Of a stretch of 64,000 nucleotides of DNA, positions 1-6,578 are shown piece by piece. Under the pieces are notes generated by a model. It had not been told where the DNA came from, made no database searches, and saw nothing but the letters and a program-made list of their open reading frames with translations. This stretch comes from Streptococcus pyogenes. GTDB lineage: Bacteria; Bacillota; Bacilli; Lactobacillales; Streptococcaceae. Location: NCBI RefSeq assembly GCF_002055535.1, contig NZ_LN831034.1, positions 1,488,001-1,552,000 of the forward strand, in the 5' to 3' direction. Numbering within the stretch: position 1 is the first letter of the stretch; the number at the start of each line of letters is the position of its first letter. The translations under genes and the position numbers were made by a program.

Positions 1-105
1 AATTTCCCACATATCAATTGTCATAAGCTACCCTATTGTCTTTTAGTCTTCTTTTAGTTTACCACGTTTTCCTTTAAAAAATAAGTAGAAAAAGATAAAA
101 TGTAA

Positions 106-145
106 GGATAAAAAAGCAAGGATAAAACCCATTTTCATCCTTGCT
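106..145 (-). terminator. Intrinsic terminator of the lac.1 operon
   Basis: A 9-bp inverted repeat (115-123 with 137-145) lies about 75 bases beyond the lacD.1 stop. On the minus strand it is followed by a T run (plus-strand A run 106-115). It fits a rho-independent end for the leftward lac.1 transcript. The remaining bases 1-105 show no gene I can support. Confidence 0.6.
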
Positions 146-220
146 ACAAAAGATTCAAACAATTATCCCCATACTTATCTTATCACATCAATGAGAGCTG
201 CTTGATAGGATAAGGTTGTT

Positions 221-1198
221 TTAGATTTTTTCCGTCCAAGGGCTAGCGGTCTCTTCGAGTACCCTGTTTAACTCGTCAATATTTTGGAAGCCTTCAGTGC
301 ATAGCCACTTTCTTGCTTCGTCCTCTCCTTTAGTAATATAAACTGGAACGGATCCTGCCCACGTGGCACGCCCACACAAAACACCACTAAATTGAGCACC
401 TGCTGCTGCTGCAAAGTATAATGTCTCTTGAAAAAGTTTGGCAGATACGCCTGCACTCAAATAGATATAAGGGAGGTGGCTGGCAGCTTCTTGGTCTTGA
501 AAAGCTTTAATAGCCTCAGCTTGACTGTAATGGACTTCCCCTTCAGTAAAACCTTCTACATAAGCCATATTAACAGGAACCTCTACTTTTAGCACATCAA
601 CGCCAAAACGCTTATCCGAAAATACTGACATAGCACCGTTAACCTTATGTGGCTTAAGCTTTGCGTATGCCGCACTGTTGTTATCTGATATTCTCTCATC
701 ATAACTCAAAAGTTCAAGAAAAAAAGGGATGTCTTCAGCTGTACATTCTGAACCAATGCGTTCAATATAAGCTTGTTTTTGTAAATTGATTTGTTCATCT
801 CCATCAACATCATAATAGAGCAAAAATTTAATAGCATCTGCACCTGCTGCTTTCAACCGTTTGACCGACCATTCCACTAAGCAATCGGGTAAACGGCTAG
901 TGGTTGTAGCATCATAACCTGTTTTTTCGTAAGCTAACAGTAAGCCTGTCTGATTAGCTCTTACCTTAGTAGCCAGCAACCCATATTCTGGATCTAATAA
1001 AATAGATGAAGCATAAGGCGTCAATTCCTCAGAAACGAGAACTTTCAATGTTTCTATCTGTGTAACTGTCGCTTCTCCTTCTTGATGTGCTGCCATCATT
1101 TGCTTCAGTGCACCTCGTTGATCAAAAGCTAAAGCTGATATGATTCCTTGATGGCTCACTTTTTCTAAGTAATGTCTTTTATTTGCTGTGATTGTCAT
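221..1198 (-). CDS. lacD.1: Tagatose 1,6-bisphosphate aldolase LacD.1
   Basis: A 325-residue class I aldolase of the LacD family, which cleaves tagatose 1,6-bisphosphate to glyceraldehyde 3-phosphate and dihydroxyacetone phosphate. The Schiff-base lysine is K204 in the LKVEVP motif; K124 (DAIKFLL) and the early acidic AFDQRG segment are also kept, so the active site looks intact. Length is normal for the family. It is the last gene of lac.1, and its ATG lies inside the 3' relic of lacC.1. In S. pyogenes the LacD.1 paralogue is known to act as a regulator that represses the SpeB protease in response to metabolites (established literature). That fits an intact gene in an operon with a dead kinase. 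The regulatory role cannot be read from this sequence alone. Confidence 0.95.
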   Translation of the reverse strand: MTITANKRHYLEKVSHQGIISALAFDQRGALKQMMAAHQEGEATVTQIETLKVLVSEELTPYASSILLDPEYGLLATKVRANQTGLLLAYEKTGYDATTTSRLPDCLVEWSVKRLKAAGADAIKFLLYYDVDGDEQINLQKQAYIERIGSECTAEDIPFFLELLSYDERISDNNSAAYAKLKPHKVNGAMSVFSDKRFGVDVLKVEVPVNMAYVEGFTEGEVHYSQAEAIKAFQDQEAASHLPYIYLSAGVSAKLFQETLYFAAAAGAQFSGVLCGRATWAGSVPVYITKGEDEARKWLCTEGFQNIDELNRVLEETASPWTEKI

Positions 1199-1698
1199 GT
1201 GATACCTCTCTTACTTGAAGTTGCTGATATAATTGTTTAAAAGTTGCCATAGTCATCAAATCTTGATAATAGTGAGTAGCTAGTCTCCTAGGCAGACTGC
1301 CTGAGAAGTTAAGACATCAAACGGCTTAGCAATAGTACTCATGTGGCTCAAAGAGACTTCGGCTTCGTCCACATCACTGTAGGGACCAGCTTCCAAAATT
1401 TTTGTCTGCATGCCTTCATGTAAAACAGCAATACAATTTCTCGTTTCCCCTTTGATTTTGAAAAATTGGTTAGAAATGCCCTGTTCTTGTAACTGATGAA
1501 TGATAAAGTCACCCAGCTTACCACCACTAAATCCTGTTGCCATAACTGACCAGCTTTTGCTAACATTCTGGTCACATTTAGCTCCTTATCACCAGCTGTT
1601 TTTGCCGTTCTGTCAACACAATTAACCGTGTCCATAGCCAGACAATCTAAAGGATAGGAAATAGCGACAGAAGGATTTAAGATAACTGTTAAACTCAT
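1179..1698 (-). pseudogene. lacC.1: Degenerate tagatose-6-phosphate kinase lacC.1
   Basis: LacC is normally about 310 residues (PfkB family); only about 170 codons of similarity remain. The N terminus starts at 1698 and reads in one frame to about 1545. A small indel then moves the reading to another frame ([29 protein letters not shown]) until about 1285. A third frame carries a C-terminal relic ([17 protein letters not shown]) ending at a TAA at 1179-1181, inside lacD.1. The middle of the protein, including the PfkB active-site GSGD region, is deleted. The substrate motif KTAGGKGLN has become KTAGDKELN. The gene cannot make a kinase, so lac.1 cannot complete the tagatose-6-phosphate pathway by itself. 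Confidence 0.93.
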
Positions 1699-1707
1699 CT
1701 CTTCTTC

Positions 1708-2223
1708 CTAATCGTGATACTCACCACGATCCCATTTTTCCAAAAATTCTGTAAAAAAATCAGGATCTTCTTGGTTGGCATGATGACTTTCCAAGTGGGC
1801 TATTTTAGCAATTAGCTTCTTATTCTCTTCAGTTTCTTTGTATTCTGCCTTGATAAAAGCATCTATAATATCACACATAAGAAGTTCACCCGTGATTTTA
1901 CCACCAAAGCCAATCACATTGGCATTCAATTCTTCCTTGGCATAAAGCGCTGTTGTCATATCTCGAACAAGGGCTGAACGAATACCTGGTACCTTGTTCA
2001 CGGCATTATTAATGCCAACTCCAGTTCCACAAATACAAACACCCAAGTCTGCTTGACCATTAACCACAGCTTCGCCGACTTTTTTTCCAAAAATAGGGTA
2101 ATGGGTTCTTGTATGGTCATAAGTGCCACAGTCAATAACGTCATAGCCTTTAGATTTCAAAAAATCAGAAACAGCCATTTTTTCGTTGGTGACAATATGG
2201 TCACAACCAATCGCAATTTTCAT
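1708..2223 (-). CDS. lacB.1: Galactose-6-phosphate isomerase subunit LacB.1
   Basis: A 171-residue RpiB/LacAB-family subunit. With LacA it converts galactose 6-phosphate to tagatose 6-phosphate. The IGCDH motif near the N terminus and the CGTGVG loop (residues about 65-70) mark the sugar-phosphate site. An in-frame GTG at 2226 precedes the ATG at 2223. The AGGAGG Shine-Dalgarno lies 8 bases before the ATG but only 5 before the GTG, and 171 residues is the family length, so the ATG is chosen. It sits 14 bases after lacA.1 and just before the lacC.1 relic. It appears complete, although its downstream kinase is lost. Confidence 0.92.
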
Positions 2224-2237
2224 CACTTTATCCTCCT

Positions 2238-2663
2238 TTAGGCCATTTTATTGAGCATGTCAACACGAATTTGATGACGACCACCATCGTAGGGACCAGT
2301 CACAAAACCTTTGACGATATTCTTCGCTAATTCTGGACCTACAATCTCTGCCCCTATTGTGATCATGCGGGCATTGTTGTGACCGCGCGTCATGTAAGCA
2401 GAGCGTTCATCTGACACTTCAGCAGCAACCATTCCTTTTAATTTTGTGGCTACCATAAAGGGACCTGCTCCGTAAGCATCCACCATAATGCCTAAACGAC
2501 CTTCTGCTTCATTAACGGCTTTCGCCACCGCTAATGTGTTATCAATAAAATCACTGTTAATATCAGTCACGTCAATAATGTCATAGCCTTCTTCTTGAAG
2601 AAAACTTTTGATCAATTCTTTTAATGCATTTCCGTGTGCATCTGCACCTAAAATAATAGCCAT
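2238..2663 (-). CDS. lacA.1: Galactose-6-phosphate isomerase subunit LacA.1
   Basis: A 141-residue partner of LacB in the heteromeric isomerase. It begins with the family signature [12 protein letters not shown] and has the [10 protein letters not shown] loop. In LacA this loop lacks the catalytic cysteine that LacB carries, as expected. The ATG has an AAAGGAAAAGC ribosome site. It is the first of the metabolic genes after the PTS genes, with a 239-base spacer that holds a strong hairpin (2842-2875). It looks complete and may still function in trans with the second lac operon of the species. Confidence 0.92.
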
Positions 2664-2841
2664 AGCTTTTCCTTTTCTAACCCAAAACGCTTGCCAATCT
2701 AGAGAAGGGGGACATGATTACCTGTCCTTAGATCAAGATGATTGCCAGTAGTCTTAGTGTCTTCCATTATTTCTTTCAAGACAAAGCACTTGTGGGTTCC
2801 CACAGAGCGCCTTGCCTTACATGAGAAATACTCTTTTCACG

Positions 2842-2880
2842 TTAGGGAGTAAGGTAGAAATACCTTACTCCCTAATTTTT
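2842..2880 (+). terminator. 15-bp GAAA-loop hairpin between EIIC and lacA.1
   Basis: A perfect 15-bp stem (2842-2856 with 2861-2875) closes a GAAA loop and is followed by five T on the plus strand (2876-2880). Read on the plus strand it is a textbook terminator, but both flanking genes run on the minus strand. Read on the minus strand it is a strong hairpin preceded, not followed, by a U-poor/A-rich tract. It may process or insulate the mRNA between the PTS and lacAB segments, or end an antisense transcript. The rest of 2664-2902 shows no gene. Confidence 0.55.
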
Positions 2881-2902
2881 TAGTCAGTCACCTGACCTGA
2901 TT

Positions 2903-4354
2903 TTATTTCATTGTTTTCGCATACTCAGCGTTACGTGCCTTCATTTGGTTAGCATACCAAGCAAAGAGACCTAGGTAAATGGCCACAAAGATGATTAGCG
3001 TGATGATTGAGGCAATCTGACCTGTTGTCGCTTGACCAATCACATAACCAAAAATTTTTTCCATTGGTCCTTCAAGTGTTGAATGCGTAATCAAGGAACC
3101 AGCGCTTGTACCTGCTGGAAAAGCCCCTACTTTTTTAGCCAACTCTGTCGCAAATGGAGCAATCATAGTTCCTGACAAGAGGAATAATGGCAATAAGAGG
3201 GAACCAAAAATAATCATGCGAATCAAACGACCACGTGTGACCACAAGAAGAGCTGGTGTCATCCCCATAGCAATAATTCCTGCCAGTGGTAAAATCCCAT
3301 TGCCAACTTTTGATAGGAGAACGGCTTCAATCAACATGATTGGGGCAAGAATATTGGCACAGGCCCAGATTTCAGCACGACCAGCAATGAAGGGCCAGTC
3401 CAAACCGATATTGAAACGACGCCCATGCATTCTAGCATTGGCAAAATTGGTAATCCCTTGTGACAAAGGCTCAACAGCTGCGATAAACCAAGAGCCAATC
3501 AAAGAGAAAAGTTCCAAGCAGGCACCCGCGGTAAAGCCTAGGCCAAACCAATTTTTGATAGATTCAACAGTGAAATGAGGATCTCCCATAATCCCAATCA
3601 CAAAACCTAGAGCCATTCCGATAAAGAACTTAGAGCCCCAGAAGCCAATTTTTTTGTTCAATTTAGCAGCATCAAAGTCATATTTATCCAGCCCCGGAAA
3701 GACCTTGTCAAAAATCTTATCTAAGACCATAATGATTGGATTCATCATGTAGTTCATGTGAGTTGAAGTCATTGGTGATTGAGGCCCTGTCCCAAGAAGG
3801 TCATCAAAGGTCGGTTTCATCAAATCAGAGTTAATGATTTTCAGTACCCCAACAAGAATAACTGCCACAGTAGCAATCAAAAGAGACACAAAGACTGGTA
3901 AATGGTTACGAGCCGCATACCACATAATCAATAGACCCGTAATGGACAAATGCCAAATATCAAAAATATCGACGTCAAGGGTGTCCGTTTTTTTCATGAC
4001 AATCATGACAATATTAACCACCAGCATCACCAGCAAGAAATAAAGGGTGTAAGGGGAACCCCAGGTAATTGTTGCAAGCGGTGCCCAACCGACATCAATA
4101 ATGTTTAAACTGATCCCTGTATTTTTAACAAAGGCCTGTAAAGACTCTGAAAAAGCCCCCGTCAAAATTCCAATAATGGCTCCAATCCCTGTCAAAGCGA
4201 TGGCTAACTTAATCCCACCTTCCAGTGCCTTTGTGAATTTAACCCCGAAAATCATGGCTAAACCTGTCATGACAATCAGCATGACCACACCTGATCCCAA
4301 CTGAATAGGAAATCCCAGAATCTTGTTAATAATGTCTAAAAAAGGTTGCATCAT
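2903..4354 (-). CDS. PTS galactitol/galactose-type EIIC permease
   Basis: A 483-residue integral membrane EIIC of the galactitol (Gat) family, with about ten hydrophobic spans and the conserved block around IEAVEPLSQGITNFANARMHGRRFNIGLDW-like sequence (residues about 290-320). It carries sugar through the membrane while EIIB phosphorylates it. Gene order EIIA-EIIB-EIIC followed by lacAB points to galactose entering as galactose 6-phosphate. Two ATGs (4354, 4351) are possible behind AAGGAGAC; the first is given. This differs from the lactose EIICB (LacE) of the other lac operon type, so lac.1 is a galactose-type uptake locus. Substrate is inferred from family and context. Confidence 0.9.
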   Translation of the reverse strand: MMQPFLDIINKILGFPIQLGSGVVMLIVMTGLAMIFGVKFTKALEGGIKLAIALTGIGAIIGILTGAFSESLQAFVKNTGISLNIIDVGWAPLATITWGSPYTLYFLLVMLVVNIVMIVMKKTDTLDVDIFDIWHLSITGLLIMWYAARNHLPVFVSLLIATVAVILVGVLKIINSDLMKPTFDDLLGTGPQSPMTSTHMNYMMNPIIMVLDKIFDKVFPGLDKYDFDAAKLNKKIGFWGSKFFIGMALGFVIGIMGDPHFTVESIKNWFGLGFTAGACLELFSLIGSWFIAAVEPLSQGITNFANARMHGRRFNIGLDWPFIAGRAEIWACANILAPIMLIEAVLLSKVGNGILPLAGIIAMGMTPALLVVTRGRLIRMIIFGSLLLPLFLLSGTMIAPFATELAKKVGAFPAGTSAGSLITHSTLEGPMEKIFGYVIGQATTGQIASIITLIIFVAIYLGLFAWYANQMKARNAEYAKTMK

Positions 4355-4379
4355 CTTGTCTCCTTATGTTTTTATTAAC

Positions 4380-4685
4380 TCACTGCAAATGATTTTCTTT
4401 AATCACGCGCTCTAATTCAGCAAAAACAGGCTCACTCATGATTGGGATACGATAGAGAATCGGTCCTGCTTCTACTATGGGAATCGGCATCTCAAATCCC
4501 AAGTCAGTTTTTGCAATCGGCGTAAAAATATCATAACGAGACACCAATTCTTCTGTGATGTCTTTGACCATCACCGCATCACAGTGAACATCGTAACCAC
4601 GGTCACTCATCTGAGTTTCAATCGCATCTTTAATTTGATGGCTTGAGTTAACCCCTGCACCGCAGGCTGCTAGAATTTTAATCAT
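4380..4685 (-). CDS. PTS galactitol/galactose-type EIIB
   Basis: A 101-residue cytosolic EIIB. The phosphocysteine is C8 in the motif ILAACGAGVNSS, typical of GatB-type domains. It takes phosphate from the EIIA histidine and gives it to the sugar on EIIC. Its ATG overlaps the end of the EIIA gene by 8 bases, suggesting translational coupling. EIIC follows after 25 bases. Length and motif are normal. Confidence 0.9.
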   Translation of the reverse strand: MIKILAACGAGVNSSHQIKDAIETQMSDRGYDVHCDAVMVKDITEELVSRYDIFTPIAKTDLGFEMPIPIVEAGPILYRIPIMSEPVFAELERVIKENHLQ

Positions 4686-5151
4686 GCTGAAACACTCCTT
4701 TTTCTATTAAATAGTTTGAAATAGCTTGTTTATCATCTTTTAGACTGGCTAGATAGCTAAGATTGCCTTTCGTAATAAAGAAGGTAATGAGATTGGATAG
4801 AATCGTCGTTTGACCCTCGTTTTGACTATTGATAATAAAGAAGAAATCCGTTACCAAACAGTCTTCCTCTGGATTAATCATGTGCTTAAAGGTAAGGGCT
4901 TGACTATTTCTAACATAGACCACTTGATCAACCAAGCAATACTTGGTTTCTGTATGCGGAATAGCCGCATACAAAATATCTGACCCATCTTTGAGGTCCA
5001 CTTTGAGTCCTGTCGGAAATACCGCCTCACGCTCCACTAAAGCCTGATGGTACTCTTGCGTCACATACCCAACCTTTTCCAAGTGGCTAGCAACAAGATC
5101 AAAAAGCTCTGGCTGCGTCCTTGCTTCAGTAAATAGAATATTAGGAAACAC
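4678..5151 (-). CDS. PTS galactitol/galactose-type EIIA
   Basis: A 157-residue EIIA of the fructose/mannitol/galactitol fold. The phosphohistidine is H66 in AAIPHTE, preceded by the REAVFPTGL block. It accepts phosphate from HPr and passes it to the neighbouring EIIB. The start is a GTG at 5151; an AAAGGCGG ribosome site lies about 6 bases upstream, and no better ATG exists. It is the first gene of the leftward operon, directly behind the promoter and cre site at 5213-5260. Confidence 0.88.
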   Translation of the reverse strand: MFPNILFTEARTQPELFDLVASHLEKVGYVTQEYHQALVEREAVFPTGLKVDLKDGSDILYAAIPHTETKYCLVDQVVYVRNSQALTFKHMINPEEDCLVTDFFFIINSQNEGQTTILSNLITFFITKGNLSYLASLKDDKQAISNYLIEKGVFQHD

Positions 5152-5212
5152 TCCCTACCGCCTTTCTATAAGTATCAATTTTTAACAACTGTCATCTCAT
5201 CATCAACAAATT

Positions 5213-5226
5213 GGTAACCGTTTACA
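5213..5226 (-). promoter_or_regulatory. CcpA cre site over the lac.1 PTS transcription start
   Basis: Minus-strand TGTAAACGGTTACC matches the cre consensus TGWAANCGNTNWCA at 13 of 14 positions. It begins about 5 bases after the -10 box and overlaps the expected start point, a position where CcpA blocks initiation. Catabolite repression of the operon by preferred sugars is therefore likely. This is inferred from position and consensus only. Confidence 0.72.
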
Positions 5227-5231
5227 AAATC

Positions 5232-5260
5232 ATTATAGTATAACCTTCAACATAATTCAA
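5232..5260 (-). promoter_or_regulatory. Promoter of the lac.1 PTS-lacABD operon
   Basis: Minus strand: -35 TTGAAT (5255-5260), 17-base spacer, perfect -10 TATAAT (5232-5237). The predicted start near 5225 lies inside the cre site. EIIA begins about 75 bases downstream. Confidence 0.75.
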
Positions 5261-5289
5261 CATTTTTACGCAATATTTTTTGTTCTATA

Positions 5290-5349
5290 TGTTTGTTTTT
5301 GTTTTGTTTATTTTGTTTTATTGAAATATGAAGGTCTATATGCTATGAT
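5290..5349 (+). promoter_or_regulatory. lacR.1 promoter with TGTTT-repeat operator candidate
   Basis: Plus strand: -35 TTGAAA (5321-5326), 17-base spacer, -10 TATGAT (5344-5349). Just upstream (5291-5320) lie several direct copies of a TGTTT-like unit. DeoR-family LacR proteins of lactic acid bacteria bind TGTTT-rich repeats, so this is a candidate LacR.1 operator between the divergent promoters. The operator role is inference. Confidence 0.55.
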
Positions 5350-5387
5350 AAACATAAGTAAATAAACTATAGAAAGGAGCCCCTTAG

Positions 5388-6158
5388 ATGTTAAAAAGAG
5401 AAAGACTTCTAAAAATTACCGAAATAGTCAATGAGCAAGGTATTGTTACTGTGAATGATATTATTCAGACTTTAAACGTTTCTGATATGACAGTTCGTAG
5501 AGACTTAGATGAACTGGAAAAAGCCGGCAAATTGATCCGCATCCATGGAGGTGCACAAAGCATTACCATGCCTAATAAAAAAGAGCGGTCAAATATTGAA
5601 AAACAAACCGTTCAAACAAAGGAAAAATGGGAACTAGCTTCATATGCGACACAACTAGTCAATGATGGTGAAACAATCTTTATTGGTCCAGGAACAACTT
5701 TAGAATGTTTCGCTGAGCAGTTAAAAAATCGTCAGATTCGCATTGTGACCAATAGCCTCCCTGTCTTTAACATCCTTCAGGACAGCGAAACCATTGACCT
5801 GATTCTTATCGGTGGTGAATACCGATCTATTACAGGAGCTTTTGTAGGGTCCCTTGCCAGTCAAAATATCTCATCCTTAAAATTTGCCAAGGCTTTTATT
5901 AGCTGTAATGGTATTTATAAAAACGATATTGCAACTTATAGCGAAACTGAAGGAGAGATTCAAAAGCTAGCTTTTAATAATTCTATTGAAAAATACCTCT
6001 TGGTAGATAACCAAAAATTCAATGCCTACGACTTCTTCATTTTTTACCATTTAAACAACATTGATGCTGTTGTTACAGATTCGCAAATAACTGAGGACGT
6101 TATCGAACGTTATAGTCAGTTCACGCAATTATTAGTAGCCCACGAAAACAAGGAGTAA
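5388..6158 (+). CDS. lacR.1: DeoR-family repressor LacR.1
   Basis: A 256-residue DeoR/LacR regulator. The N-terminal winged helix-turn-helix (residues about 1-57) has the family signature DMTVRRDLDELEKAGKLIRIHGGA. The C-terminal sugar-phosphate sensor domain contains the GPGTT loop and the EGEIQ segment. It is divergent from the lac.1 PTS operon and is its likely repressor, with a tagatose- or galactose-phosphate type inducer by family analogy. The ATG at 5388 follows GAAAGGAG. A terminator follows the gene at 6201. Confidence 0.9.
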   Translation: MLKRERLLKITEIVNEQGIVTVNDIIQTLNVSDMTVRRDLDELEKAGKLIRIHGGAQSITMPNKKERSNIEKQTVQTKEKWELASYATQLVNDGETIFIGPGTTLECFAEQLKNRQIRIVTNSLPVFNILQDSETIDLILIGGEYRSITGAFVGSLASQNISSLKFAKAFISCNGIYKNDIATYSETEGEIQKLAFNNSIEKYLLVDNQKFNAYDFFIFYHLNNIDAVVTDSQITEDVIERYSQFTQLLVAHENKE

Positions 6159-6200
6159 CCGTTTCATCAAGAATGGACAGCCTGTCAGTGCATCGTCCTT

Positions 6201-6246
6201 AAACACCTTCTGGCAAAAGTGATTTGCCCCCAGAGAGGTGTTTTTG
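6201..6246 (+). terminator. Terminator of lacR.1
   Basis: The stem AAACACCT...AGGTGTTT with an inner TCTGG/CCAGA pairing (6201-6240) is followed by TTTTTG on the plus strand, about 40 bases after the lacR.1 stop. Confidence 0.7.
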
Positions 6247-6294
6247 TTTTGCTCGGAACACACCTGCTAACGTCAGAGTCTTTATGAGTGACCA

Positions 6295-6333
6295 CAAAAA
6301 AAGAAGCCCAGATTAAAAAACTGGAACCTCTTT
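6295..6333 (-). terminator. Terminator of the cop operon
   Basis: On the minus strand the stem AGAGG..CCAG / CTGG..TTCT is followed by seven T (plus-strand A run 6295-6302). It lies 30 bases beyond the copZ stop. Confidence 0.65.
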
Positions 6334-6361
6334 TGAGATGAAGTAAGGCTACCAAAATAAC

Positions 6362-6565
6362 CTAAGACCATTTATATAATTCAAATTTGGTATCCTTCAA
6401 AGCACGCTTGATTAGGAACGTTAAAGGACGTCCTGTCACCTTAGCCTCTCCTTTTTCCAAATTTACCTGGACCGATTGCACACCGGGGACAGCTGATAAT
6501 TTTTCAGTGACCGTTCTTGCGCAACCGTCACATGTCATTCCTGTAACCTGATAATGTTTTTCCAT
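6362..6565 (-). CDS. copZ: Copper chaperone CopZ
   Basis: A 67-residue heavy-metal-associated (HMA) domain with the Cu(I)-binding motif GMTCDGC near the N terminus (C12 and C15). CopZ carries copper in the cytosol and hands it to the CopA ATPase or the CopY repressor. It is the last gene of copY-copA-copZ, 13 bases after copA. The C terminus is slightly divergent, but the size is right. Confidence 0.9.
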   Translation of the reverse strand: MEKHYQVTGMTCDGCARTVTEKLSAVPGVQSVQVNLEKGEAKVTGRPLTFLIKRALKDTKFELYKWS

Positions 6566-6578
6566 TTTGTATTCTCCT

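Noticed and set aside
1348..1698. 116-residue open frame as a separate gene
   Set aside because: Its N-terminal half is LacC and the rest is frameshifted noise; it belongs to the lacC.1 pseudogene.
3216..3578. 120-residue plus-strand open frame inside EIIC
   Set aside because: A shadow of a strongly conserved minus-strand gene, with no ribosome site or family match.
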